Of a DNA stretch of 64,000 bases, positions 12,546 through 23,003 are shown one piece after another. The position numbers were made by a program, and so were the translations under genes. The stretch comes from Asterias amurensis (lineage: Eukaryota > Echinodermata > Asteroidea > Forcipulatida > Asteriidae), in contig NC_092648.1 of NCBI RefSeq assembly GCF_032118995.1, positions 22,038,450 to 22,102,449 on the forward strand, read 5' to 3'. The stretch's first letter is position 1. Each line of letters opens with the position of its first letter. The notes beneath the pieces are model-generated. The model ran no database searches. It was given only the letters and a program-made list of their open reading frames with translations, and was not told the DNA's origin.

Positions 12546-12709
12546 CAGCTTGTCCGTTCATTCAACTGTCAGACAAGCTTTGTTTTGGCATACAAACGTT
12601 ACTAATCCTTGTTTAACGTTCGATGTTTGACATTCGAATAATGTCAAACAAGAACACGCCAAACAAAACTATTATTGGTTTGACATCAAACCCCATTGAC
12701 CTATCGCGG

Positions 12710-12743
12710 TGAGTCACATCGCGGTGAGTCACGCAGTGAGTCA
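12710..12743 (+). promoter_or_regulatory. cluster of three AP-1 consensus sites
   Basis: TGAGTCA at 12710-12716, 12725-12731 and 12737-12743, inside a repeated GCGGTGAGTCAC unit, with an E-box CACGTG just after (about 12744-12749). It lies about 1 kb upstream of the TRAF3-like start codon. A regulatory role is inference only. Confidence 0.4.
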
Positions 12744-13976
12744 CACGTGTGGCGGCGCTGCGGAGACGGGCTGCTTCAAGAATCCATATTTTCGTTGTGC
12801 GCACGAGATCATATGTCATGCGCACAAAATAATAACTGACTGGGAAAACATAATAGTGTGTGTTTGTGTGGCAATCCAACGATTTGTCTCACCGTCGAGT
12901 TTGTTCGAACCGTTGACATGGTCTAGTTTAACAACAGACGAGTTGTTCGATGGACGAGCTGTCTGAACTTCGTAATTTTGGGCGAACTTCACTCTTCTTT
13001 CTTCAGCCATTTTAAATTTTAATTTTAAACATAGCCTAAATTATAGTCATGTTATTGTTAGAATTACAGATAGTACGGGACAACCATCACATCACTGCAG
13101 GATCACAAGTGTCAATCATACAAAAAGATTTTTAAAAATAGACACAAAACAACGGAAAAAAGGTAAAATTCTACATTCAACTTACAAAGAAAATCGTCAC
13201 GCACACCCAAAGCCTTTCCGGGAAATCCCCATAGGCATAATAGTCAACGGACTTACGAAATATTGAAATCAAAAAATTTCCTCCGAACAGTGACGCCCTC
13301 TGTTGTTGGTCGCGACTCAAGGCCGGTTTATAGTCGGTCGCGGGACGTATACCCTGCAAGATATGTTAACAAAAATTTTACCACACAGGCGAAGTATGCT
13401 GGTGTATGCTGGTACTCAGTTATTTTTGCATTGGTTTAACACAGCGATGTGAAGAGTACCAGTTATATAGTGAGTAGAGTAGAGTAGAATCCTACTCGTA
13501 CACGTACCATAGGAAATCTGTTCACATATCTTGCACCAATTGGCGGGACGGGAATCTTGCGCGCAATCCTAAGACTGAGGCCTAAAAATTGTGTCTTTTT
13601 ATGATCGCGCGTCAATATTTCCGACGCCCGACCATCGCGCGACCGACTTCAGCCTCAGGCGCTACGGATGTGGATCGCACGCACACACGCGCGCTTTTAA
13701 ACTAGACAGCTAGAGCTAGCATGCATGCAAGACATAAACAACCGGGACCGGCCTTTCGTGGATGAGTTTGTCAGTGCGTCATATGTATTGTTGTAAACCT
13801 TCTTGATTTGACCATAGAGGAAGGACAGAGAGCTATATAAAGGTATGTCGCCAACCACCCATTTGAAATAATGTTAAATTTAGCCCCATATGTGATGCTC
13901 CATCATGATCATCCACTGCATTTTTGGCATCTGCAAATGTCATATAATACCGTACTACCCTAGCTTAGAACTATGA

Positions 13977-15299
13977 GGTCGTTCACACGCCGTACTAAAG
14001 TTGGTCTAAGTCCACTTAGACCGGTTCGGGTTCAACTTTTGTGCGTGTGAACGCAAATAAAGTTAGACCGGATCGGGTTTAAACCCCAAAACTTAAACCG
14101 TCCAGCGAGGCGGTCTAAGTCTAAACCGGTTCGGGTTTATCTTTTAACACTGCGTGTGGACAGAATGACATCCGGTTTTAACTCACAACGGACGACCCAT
14201 TGTGTGGTTCAATGCACACGCCCGGGACCCGGAGTGCTTGTATACGGTTTCTGTTGCCTCTGATGCTGAAAAGATTACTTTCTTGCCGCTTACCGAGTTG
14301 GCAAAACCCTCTCGATCGGTGTATGCAGTTTAACACAGGCCCACGCCCGAGATTTATTAAATTCTGAAACAAAATTATATTTTCCAAGCTTTTTTTGTTG
14401 AGTGTCCTACAATAAATTGAAACTGTTTTCCATGCGTATACTACGAGCGCAGCGAAGAAGCATATTTTGTAATGCTTCTCACATGTACAGCGCTGCCATC
14501 CCATAGTGATCACTCTCTGATATCCCATAGTTACCATCACCGATCCCGTGGATGTGCCTTTCTATTGCCGTCACCGTTACTAGCGTGCTGTACTTTCAAT
14601 CTAGGAGAATGAACTGCAGTGGGCGCGAGGCTGTGTGTAGGGGAAATTCCCTACGCCAGCAATATCACCACGTTGTTGGGAAGTTGGGAAAATACTGCAA
14701 AGTACATGTATTTACGTAACTTGCACGTGTGTAGTTGTGTTTATTAACGAATCGGAATAAAAATCGCGGCACCAGCTTTTGAGAGATCGCAACTTCCAAT
14801 CGATTGAAGTACAAACTAAAAGTATTTATTAAATTGGAAACAGTGGTATAAAACAAAACACAAAAATGAAACGTGTTCAGTTTCATGGAATATGGACAAT
14901 ATTTTGGTGAGTTTTCTCGGCGGTTTGTATCAGTATTTTGTTTGTTTAAAAAAATAATTTCGAGTCGTGTTCATGTTTGTTTTAAGTGCCCATATCCTCC
15001 CAACGGTAAAACTGTTACCGCGTTCGATTGAGCCATTTGTATCCAATAATTATGCCCTGTCTGATCATCCAGGGCATGGGGATCTCGGCATACTCGGTGC
15101 GTGAATCTGATGAATAAAACCGGATGTTAGAGCAACGGGGTCGCGTCTACTTTGACCTCTTAAAACCGAAGATAAACCGGATCGGGTTTAACTCTGTGCT
15201 GTCTGAACGCAATGGGTTTTTATTTTTACGACCACCCCCCGCTGCTCGTAAAAGTTAGACCGGTTCGGGTCTAAATTAGTACGCTGTCTGAACATACCC
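13977..15299. mobile_element. 1.3-kb non-coding element with inverted ends
   Basis: The left end GGTCGTTCACACGCCGTACT matches, in reverse, the right end GGGTATGTTCAGACAGCGTA. TATGA flanks both sides (13972-13976, 15300-15304). Subterminal AGACCGGTTCGGGT and AACCGGATCGGGTTTAA motifs recur five or six times on both arms. I see no transposase. Confidence 0.65.
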
Positions 15300-15989
15300 T
15301 ATGACTCTGAGGTTCATTCCATAATCATCTCCCGTCCATACGTACATTGTACTTGTCTCACAACAATATGTAAATTTTGCAAACAGTTCTTTTAATTTTA
15401 AAAAATACGTGTAATTTTTTTTAATGGATTTCTTTTTTATGTTATTTTTATTTTATTTTGTTATTATTTTTAAGGGTTAAACATTTTTTTAGTGTAATTT
15501 TTTTTCTAATTAATAGATTATTTTAAGGGATGAAAATTTTTAGTATAAATTTACAGTATATTGTTGATTTTTAAATGGTATTCGTTTTAAGCTTTTGGTG
15601 CTCTGTGTTTATGATCAACACATAAATTTCATTATTTTTTTATTCAAATTAATATTTATGTTTAATTATTTGTAATTGTTCGTTGATTTTCGTTTTTTAT
15701 GTTAGTTTTCAAAAGTTTAGTTTGTTTTTGTTTTGTTTAGCTTTTTGCCCTTTTGGCCGCCCATCTGTGAGCTTTTTTTATAGTTTGTACAAGTATCATT
15801 TACCTAGGTAGAAGTAAGTTGAATAAAAAAATCCACTCAAAAATCTCAATTTTTTTTAAAAACTATAAATTCTTACCCTTACGCCCTTACCGTGATTCAG
15901 TCCCTACCACTACAAATGACATGTCCCCGGTGTGACGGTCACAGTGTGACGATCCGTGCGCTTATTTTGTTTTCCAGGAAGAACGCGGG

Positions 15990-16175
15990 TAATTGTCTGC
16001 ACACGTTCATCCTGAAAAAAACAACCTGCGGTCCTTGCTTTATGTACAAAACATACGTCCACGCGTCTGGGAACCATGAAGAGTGTAGCCTGGTACCCTG
16101 TGCAAGCTGTGTGGTTCCAAGACGTGTGGACATATGTTTTGTATACAAAGCACGGATCGTGTATTTTTTTATGGA
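15990..16175. repeat. long imperfect hairpin
   Basis: GTACAAAACATACGTCCACG (from 16042) pairs with CGTGTGGACATATGTTTTGT (to 16144). Pairing extends outward through CAACCTGCGGTCCTTGC on the left and GCACGGATCGTG on the right, so the arms are about 70 bp with mismatches. Both strands stay open across it, a by-product of the symmetry. Confidence 0.7.
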
Positions 16176-16201
16176 TTAGTAAGTTGCCCTTAAAATCTAT
16201 G

Positions 16202-16408
16202 GGTGCGTTCGATTAGCTTCCCTGTGTCGACCCTGCGGTGCTCACTCGGCCAGGTGAGCCCCTGTCAAGAGCTGATCGAACAATAACTCACCCTCTCGTG
16301 GTGACGTCATGCACCTCAGGCCAGGCCCAACGACCCGTTCCAAAATGGGCACTTGGGGCTAACCGGGGTGAGCCCCCTGGAATGACGTCAAAGCTATTTG
16401 AACGTACC
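16202..16408. mobile_element. short MITE with GGTGCGTTCGATTAGC-type ends
   Basis: GGTGCGTTCGATTAGCTT and, in reverse, GGTACGTTCAAATAGCTT form imperfect ends about 207 bp apart. The target duplication is unclear. It lies directly beyond the 3' end of the minus-strand LINE. Confidence 0.5.
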
Positions 16409-16627
16409 GGGGGAATAATAATAGTGGCTTCTTATATAGCGCTCAGGTCTGGCATGCAGTGACGCTCATGGCGCTTCAACATTATTACCTTAAGGCTTGG
16501 AGCTTTCGTGTGTCATCAGCTCGGAGTGTCCATGTTCCTGAGCCGTAGAGTAGGACTGGAGGACACAGGTCGTAGATACCCTCAGTTTGGTTGTGAGTTT
16601 GAGGCCTTTGTTCCTCCAGACACGAAT

Positions 16628-17719
16628 CTAGTTGGCCAAAGGTGGATGAGGCAAGCCCAAGGTGCGTAGAATGTCGGGGGAGGAGTAGCCTGAGGAATGG
16701 ATGTCACAGCCGAGATACCTGAACTTCTGTGTGAATTCGACAGAGTTACCCTCAACGGTTTCTGAGGCGGGATTTGGGCCGAGGCTGGTACAGTTCTGGA
16801 TCTTGGTTTTGACCCATAACGTGTGCATCCCCATCATCCCAGCTTCTTCCTCGAATCTTTGGAGTGAGACAGGCCACTGAGCGGGCTCTCCTAGGAACAG
16901 CATAGTCCAGATCTGTGAAGGATGTGTCCCCGACCATGTTGGGGCAAGGATGCAGCCCTGACGGACACCTGAGGTGGTAGAGAAGGGGTTGGAAACATCA
17001 CTTCCGATACGTACAGTGGATGCACTGCCCACGTGCAGGTCCTGAATCAACTGAAGCAGTAATGGTGGGACACCAGTCGCTTTCAGGGCCTTCCAAGGAG
17101 CATCGCGATCCACCAAGTCAAACGCTGCCAGAAGTTGGAGAGCAAGCACAGCATCCAGAGTAGACCGGCCCCTTGTAAAACCAAACTGGTTGGGTCGTCG
17201 GTGACGGGCAAATAGTGGTTCTAAGCGGGAGAGCAGAACATGGCTGAGCACCTTTCCAGGGACAGACAGTAAAGTTACAGGTCTGTAACTGCTGCACTGG
17301 TTTTAATGACCCTTTCCTTTGTACAGGAAGATGATGATGCCATCCCTCCATTCAGCAGGAACCCTGCCAGAAGACCATATGTTTTGAAAGAGCTTGTGGA
17401 GGGCAGCACTGATTGGGGTTTCTGCACATTTGAGCAGCTCAGGAGATATGTCGTCAGGTCCTGCAGCGCGCCCATTGTTTAACTTCCTGATAGCACAACG
17501 TACTTCAGCCAAGGTGGGAGCGTCAGATGAGACGTCTGTGGCAGCAGGTGTGCCTGAAGCCTGTGCTGTAAGGTCTGGGCAGGGCGTAGCTGAGGGGTGG
17601 TTGAGCATGGTGTTGTAGTGCTGCCAGCGGGCAAGAGTCTCCTCGACCGACTTGCAGGGAGTGCCATCAGTTTTGGTAATTGGGGAGGTGCTTTGTCCCT
17701 GTTGTGGGGGGCCGCGCAT
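16628..17719 (-). pseudogene. LINE reverse transcriptase fragments
   Basis: The first block (17303-17719) shows NNGRAAGPDDISPELLK and GRVPAEWRDGIIIFLYKGKG. A second frame (16628-17251) shows RRPNQFGFTRGRSTLDAV, SGVRQGCILAP and the thumb-like FTQKFRYLGCDIHSSGYSSP. Between ALQLLA and AFDLVDRDA, the residues that normally carry the first catalytic Asp are missing. At 16870-16915 the DLDYA block continues as VPRRA without the catalytic Asp pair and shifts frame. The enzyme is not active. Confidence 0.8.
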
Positions 17720-18271
17720 GCACTTGATGGCCTGGAAGGTTAGACGGAGGTTGGTTTTCCGCAGTCCATCTTCGGCGTTGTTGGCGAGGTCGTTGTAAAA
17801 CTCCTCGAGGTCGCCCTTGGCCTTAGCTTTAAAGACACCCTACAGTCTGCGAGCTTCGTCAGTGTCACCACGGAGACGTGCTTCACGCTTCTGGTCAAGT
17901 ACGTCCAGAGTACTTGGAGTCAGCCAGGGACGTCGCTGGGGTCTGCGATTGCCGATGGATTCTGAAGCCGCAGAAGGGATTGATGAGCGGATGGTGGACC
18001 AAGCAGACTCTGGGTCTTATTCAAGAGCGCCGAGTGCTTCGAATTTGTTGCTGACCGCAATGTTGTACTTTGCTGCGATGCTGGTGTTGCGTGTTAGTGA
18101 GGTCACATTGAGCCGTCTGGCGGTTGGTTTTTGTAGTTTGCGGTAGACCTGAATTTTGATCACGCCAACAACTAGTCCCTCTGTGCACCCTGTAGGAGCT
18201 GAAGAGAGAGGGATCTCTTGTTAACATGTGGTCGATCTCCTTACTGGTATGGCCGTCATTGGATAGCCACG

Positions 18272-18937
18272 TCAGACGGTGGATTTCTTTCCGTCTGAAG
18301 AAGGAGCCGACAATTGACAGGTTGGCGAGGGAGCACGTGATGAGGAGTTATCATTTGGCTGTCCAGAACTGAAGTTTCCAACAACACGCTCGTAACCTGC
18401 AAGAACTATTCCGCTTACAGCATTCAGATCTCCGATGACAAGTAGTTGGTCATGGGGTGGAGTAGATTTAATGAGTGGTTCCAGTTGGTTGTAAAAGACA
18501 TCCTTATCGGCTGCAGAGGCGAGCTCTGTCGGAGCATAGACTACAATGATGGTGATGTGACTGTGTGTATGATGCAGCCGGGCATGAAGGATCCGATTTG
18601 AGACTGGTGTCCATTCGGTAAAGGATTGACTGACCTTGTTATTAAGGAGCAAGGCAACTCCCTCCGTGTGGCCTGTACTGCCCGAGTGGTACATTGTATA
18701 CTGATCGATGCGACGTTCTCCAGTTCCTGGGATAAGAGCTTTGGTAAGACCAGCGATGCTTATTCGATAGCGCGTCAGTTCGTGAGACATGGCTTTCGGG
18801 TATCCAGCCTTGGAGAGTGTCAGAACGTTCCATATAGCGACACGGAGACACGATCTTAGATCGAGTTTTGGTCCCAGTGTGGAGCCCACTATCGGTCTGG
18901 CACCGTCCCCTGTGGAGCTTGAGGTGTCAGACGCCAT
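18272..18937 (-). pseudogene. LINE apurinic endonuclease domain
   Basis: The translation shows LRVAIWNVLTLSKAGYPKAM, then ISIAGLTKALIPG, YHSGSTGHTEGVALLL and LLVIGDLNAVSG. These are the blocks of LINE AP endonucleases (WNV, then the TEA/TET block, GVALL, GDLN). The catalytic Glu expected after LT is Lys here, so the enzyme is predicted dead. The frame ends abruptly at 18272; downstream homology continues in other frames (18021-18227). Confidence 0.75.
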
Positions 18938-20026
18938 TGAATCACGAGATGGAGCTTGTCGTGATGTGGTTCCTAGTATGGGGCCGGGGTAGGCAGGGAC
19001 TTTATTAAACCCTGGTGTTACTTTGGCGAAGATTCAATGGTTTGGGTGGTGACTCTTGATACTCTGCCTCCTTGGGACAGGGGAGACGTAGAGCGCAGTA
19101 GCAGGAGACGACTTCTGAGTTGTCAGAGTGCCCCTCACGTAGTGTCTGACAGATCGTTGGGACTCGATGTAGCCTCATCCGCCCCGTCAGCATTGTCGCG
19201 GCTGCTTCTCTGCGCCTTCACTGGACCTCGTTCCAGTTAGGGGGTTTGGAATCAGAGTTTTCCTTCTCCTAGGTGGGCTGCCAACCAAGGCTGCGAGCCC
19301 CACCCGCCCGAGTTTGAAATCAGAGTGGCTGTCTCCTAGGTGGACTACCTCCCATGGTTAACGAGCTCCACCTGCCCGGAGCTATCTGGTTTTGAGGCGC
19401 CAGAAATTCGCCTTCACACCTCTGCCCACTGTTCGCAACAGGGATCGGCACGTGAAGCCGGGCAGATAGGAGTTTGAATTAGGAGAGGCTCTTTGAGACG
19501 CTGATCATGTGGGACATTTTTCAGTGGCTGAGGAGTGGCTCAATACTCCCCACTGATCCCGATCATCCTAAAACCTTTGAACCTTTGACCACCAAGACAT
19601 TCCCAAGCTGGATATAAATCACTTACCTGCGTTCCTCCCTTCACGCAGTCCGATCCCCCCACGGTATCGCCTGAAGAGGGACTACTCATGCTGAACTTGA
19701 ACAAAAGCGGCAGTCCAGATAACTCCCCCCCTCGTCTGATCAAGGAATTCGCGTACGAACTTTGAACCCCCCTGGCTGAAGTGTTTAACTGCTCTCTCAG
19801 CTCACGGATTGTACCATATGTATGGAAAAAGGCCATTGTGATTCTTGTGCCAAAGACACAACCCCCAGCTATTGATCAACTCTGACCGATCTCTCTCACG
19901 TGCTTCTTCGTGAAGATATTTGAGGACTATGTTGATAAGTGGATAATGAATGATATTGGGAACTCATTGGACAATAATCAATTTGGGTCCTTGAAGGGTT
20001 CTTCGACCACACACTGTTTAGTTAAG

Positions 20027-20362
20027 CAGCGGTCCCAACCCGCCGTACGTGCAAGTGCGTGCTGTCTACTTGCAAAAACGTGGGCAAGATTTGGGGATCC
20101 CTACGTGGTGAGTACCGCCTCAGTACGGATTTGGGAGCACGCAGACACGACAGAGCACTTTTAGTGCTTGAGGAACTTTCTCTGCGTCACCCGTACGGAT
20201 TCACCCCCAGTACGGGTGACGTACGGGTGACACGCATGCCCTCTACAGCGAACAGCCTGCTCTTGCCACTCCCTCTCTACGTTTCCAGAAAAACATGGCA
20301 GCCGTGGCCTCCCAAAAAAACATACGGACAAAAAACACGCACGGTGGGTTGTGACTGAGGCT
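20027..20362. mobile_element. 336-bp MITE with TTAAG target duplication inside the RT relic
   Basis: TTAAG occurs at 20022-20026 and 20363-20367. The ends are imperfect inverted repeats (CAGCGGTCCCAACCCGCCGT against ACGGTGGGTTGTGACTGAGG read in reverse). Removing it with one TTAAG restores the RT frame from CLVK into LLYDVG. TTAA targets are typical of piggyBac and Kolobok-type elements. Confidence 0.75.
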
Positions 20363-20736
20363 TTAAGTTACTTTATGATGTAGGTAGGGAAACTGATAAA
20401 TTAAATCGGTCAGGTGTTATCATGGCAACAGATTTTTCTAAAGCTTTTGATAGAGTGAGTCACCTAATTGAGGTTGAAAAATTCATCAGTCTTGGCATTC
20501 AACATTCCCCGTGGATCTGTGATTTGTTATCTAATTGTTCTCAGTGTGTCCGTATTGATGGTACCCTGATCAGACTGGCAAACTACTAATGCTGGAGTCC
20601 CGCAAGGAACTAAGATCGGACCAATTCAGTTCTTGACATGATACATGACTGCCAGCCAAACAGTGCAGAAGTTTTACAGTATAAATATGTAGATGATGCC
20701 ACTTTTTTTTTACCATTTGGGAAGTTAGACAAAATT

Positions 20737-21128
20737 ATGAAGCCCCATTAGTGCTACTTGACAAGTGCATACGTTTCCCTGAATGAGATGTATTTCACAG
20801 CACCGCCACTTATATCTTGCGGCCTCCACTTATTATCTTGCAGCCTCCACTTATTATCTTACGGCCGCCACTTATTATCTCGTGGCCGCCACTTAGTATC
20901 TTGCGGCCGCCACTTAGTATCTCGCGGCCGCCACTTATTATTTTGCGGCCGCTACTTATTATCTTGCAGCTGCCACTTAGTAAGTTGCAGCTGGCACTTA
21001 TTATCTTGCGACCGCCACTTAGTATCTCGTGACAGCCACTTAGTATCTTGCGGCCGCCACTTAGTATCTTGCGGCCGCCACTTATTGTCTTGCGGCCGCA
21101 ACTTACTTAACTCATAGGGCTTCATAAC
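20737..21128. mobile_element. inverted-repeat element filled with a 21-bp minisatellite
   Basis: It is bounded by TTATGAAGCCCCAT and, inverted, ATAGGGCTTCATAA. RT homology stops before it and resumes after it. The core (about 20805-21110) is some 14 copies of a 21-bp unit with core GCGGCCGCCACTTAGTATC. No clear target duplication was seen. Confidence 0.6.
20805..21110 (+). repeat. 21-bp minisatellite (NotI-like GCGGCCGC in each unit)
   Basis: Imperfect units alternate TTATTATC and TTAGTATC linkers around GCGGCCGCCAC. Because 21 is a multiple of three, several frames stay open and give spurious heptad proteins (HLLSCGR, HLVSCGR). Two units in inverted orientation reappear at 21491-21532. Confidence 0.9.
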
Positions 21129-21185
21129 GGTCAGCCCAGCTTGAACACATTTTGAATGCAGCCATCTGTATCCTTGGTGATTTTC

Positions 21186-21464
21186 TTAGTCTGTTTGAGT
21201 TTTAACAATAAACATGGCAACATCTAACAAGTCAGATTTGTGTTTTCTTCTGAAAAGTCCATGCTTTCTCAATTCACGCTTTAGGGTCCGCATACTGATA
21301 ATGATTTTATGATTGGCTGCTAAAGACCACAGTATTTCCCTGTAATTTAATCCAAGCTGGAAATAAACTTGTATCAATAAATTCCGTTCCATGTTGTCCA
21401 ACATTGCAAAATACCGACAACATTTGCATGACTTTACGTCCTTACGAATGACAACCTTTCCCAA
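21186..21464 (-). pseudogene. N-terminal HTH part of an integrase-core (rve) type protein
   Basis: The translation holds NLLIQVYFQLGLNYREILWS, HKIIISMRTLKRELRKHG and LFRRKHKSDL. From memory this is the N-terminal helix-turn-helix segment of the metazoan uncharacterized integrase-core proteins that continue into a DDE domain. The frame stops after SDLLDVAMFIVKTQTD and no integrase core follows, so it is a fragment. It sits between the minisatellite and its inverted remnant. Confidence 0.55.
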
Positions 21465-21488
21465 TGTCTGTTTTCAATTACACAATTT

Positions 21489-21532
21489 GAAGTTGCGGCT
21501 GCAAGATACTAAGTGGCGGCCGCAAGATACTA
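21489..21532 (-). repeat. inverted remnant of the 21-bp minisatellite
   Basis: Two units (AAGATACTAAGTGGCGGCCG type) lie in the opposite orientation to the 20.8-21.1 kb array, immediately next to a truncated MITE. Confidence 0.75.
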
Positions 21533-21694
21533 AGTATTTCACGGGTTAGCAGTGAATTGTGGCTTCTGTGCAGGCGTACTTCATGTTACTAGGCATTCTA
21601 TGCTAGCGTAGAAATTCGGCGCTTGCATGTAAGCGGGGAATCGTGATCGTAAGCGCAGAATTCGGCGGTAAGCAGAGCCATGGAATTGGGCCCC
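21533..21694. mobile_element. MITE family B, left-truncated copy
   Basis: It begins within the interior (TTCACGGGTTAGCAGTGAAT) and keeps the right end (GAGCCATGGAATTGGGCC). The missing left part is replaced by the inverted minisatellite remnant. Confidence 0.7.
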
Positions 21695-22443
21695 GTCCAT
21701 GAGCATCATGAAGAATTGTTTTGGCCAGTTCAGTAACCAATGTCAATGAACAATCAAGAACTATTCAAGAGCGCCATGGGGCCATAACACAGCTAGTGCA
21801 GTGTATCCACCACTCAAAGCCATTGAATGGTGGCACCATGGCACAGCTTATCATCACTAAGCTCAAATGGTACCACCATGTGTGTACAAAAACAATGGGG
21901 TTGTAAAAGCTAGTGAATTTTGAATGGTTTTGAATCGTGAATCAGCTGTACTGTGACGTGAGACGGAGTTCACGTCTATTTTGTCTCACTTAATTATTGT
22001 GTATTTCTCCCAAAACATATAGAAAACTTACCTTTGAGATGTAAAATTTAATTCATGTAAAAACAAGTGATATAGATCCGTATAATTCTCATAGATTACT
22101 TTAGCTCTATGCGACGAGATGATCGTTGTATGGGCGCCGCCATTGTGCAACTCAGTTCATTAATATTCATTAGGTCTAGGACACGTGATTCATCATACCA
22201 AATAAGGGAGACGCTGTTAGGACATTCTTTCCTTAAATTAAGCTTGTAAAAGTGCAGAAAGACCTGGTTTTATTCATTAATAAGTTCACAATCATTACTT
22301 GTCTTAGTCTCGATATATTAAACCCTACAACTTTCCTTTTATTAAGGGTTTATTGCAAATGTTGTCTGCTTTTTCATAGCGCACGAATCCTATTTTGCGT
22401 GGCTGCCTTCAGCCAATCAAAAAGCGGTAAGAAATTCGCGGCC

Positions 22444-22862
22444 TATATAAAGCGAAAGTTTTACAATGTATGTTCAGTTGCTGTAATAGAAGCTGTCCTA
22501 ATTATCAGGTTAGTGTTGTTTTGTTTATAACTTCAAATGAAATGCACCCAGATTATTGCTCTTTCTTGATTTATTTACGACAAATGTTTGACGATTGCTG
22601 GAAATTATAGTGTCCTATTATTTTACATCTCAACACTCAATATAAAAGATTTTTGGCTATTATTTGTGGAACTTTTTGTGTGCTGTATTTTACGTGAATA
22701 TTGCTTAATAAAATCTCTCTATATAAATATTATGTGCTGAATTATCGGATAGTTTCGGCCACTCTTTACTGAATATCAGGAGAAAATTATCGGGTTATTG
22801 TGCATAAATTATGCTAATTATTTAGTCAGTTGCTGTAATAGAAGCTGTCCTAAATTATCAGG
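22444..22862 (+). promoter_or_regulatory. TATA box and 35-bp direct repeat, possible promoter or LTR-like unit
   Basis: TATATAA at 22444-22450 is followed about 30 bp later by TTCAGTTG. AGTTGCTGTAATAGAAGCTG continuing to ATTATCAGGT occurs at 22476-22510 and again at 22828-22862, with AATAAA at about 22709 between them. This resembles promoter, R region and polyA of a retroelement, but no coding region follows. Confidence 0.35.
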
Positions 22863-23003
22863 TATGGGGACAGCGGCAGCAACTCACTCACTCACCCTTA
22901 AGTACGGACTCCGCATTTGGAGTTACTCAACAACCGACTCCGCATTGCGAGTCGTAATATCAACTATGCTTTGGGCCGAACGTTAATTTGTATACAATGT
23001 ATC

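Larger units (their letters stand above)
16409..19500 (-). mobile_element. degenerate non-LTR retrotransposon (endonuclease + RT)
   Basis: On the minus strand the order is a 5' leader with two imperfect copies of a roughly 75-bp unit (19230-19400), an AP-endonuclease region (18272-18937), a linker, then RT blocks (17719 down to 16628). The 3' end lies next to a GGCTTCTTATATAGCGC-type tail at 16420-16450. The clade (RTE/CR1 group) was not resolved. It is broken by frameshifts and internal deletions. Confidence 0.8.
19690..21185 (+). pseudogene. second non-LTR reverse transcriptase relic, split by two insertions
   Basis: In three pieces the plus strand encodes RT blocks: VWKKAIVILVPKTQPPA and NNQFGSLKGSSTTHCLVK (19690-20026), TDFSKAFDRVSHLIEVEKF with later NAGVPQGTK and YKYVDD in broken frames (20363-20736), and AQLEHILNAAICILGD, the LERIQKRA-type thumb block (21129-21185). 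Stops and frameshifts are frequent. It resembles the LINE at 37.9-40.1 kb in block order. The gaps are a 336-bp TTAA insertion and a minisatellite-bearing element. Confidence 0.75.

Noticed and set aside
12302-12616. Thr/Ser-rich frame over the 17-bp array
   Set aside because: The array period is not a multiple of three and the frame survives only because the unit lacks frequent stops.
13315-13675. Possible MITE between AGTCGGTCGCG (13337) and CGCGCGACCGACT (13652)
   Set aside because: The inverted match is short and no target duplication or outer boundary could be fixed.
15892-16179. Small cysteine-containing protein on either strand
   Set aside because: Both frames run across a near-palindrome; openness on both strands follows from the symmetry.
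19540-19836. 98-codon minus-strand frame
   Set aside because: Antisense of the plus-strand RT relic starting at 19690.
20805-21110. CRISPR-like array
   Set aside because: Units are contiguous 21-mers without unique spacers, in a eukaryotic repeat context.
20758-21117. Open frames with HLLSCGR / HLVSCGR repeats, looking like a repetitive cysteine protein
   Set aside because: The 21-bp minisatellite is a multiple of three, so frames stay open by construction; there is no gene context.
22252-22530. 92-codon frame MQKDLVLFINK
   Set aside because: It overlaps the TATA box and direct repeat, has no domain, and contains sequence repeated 352 bp away.
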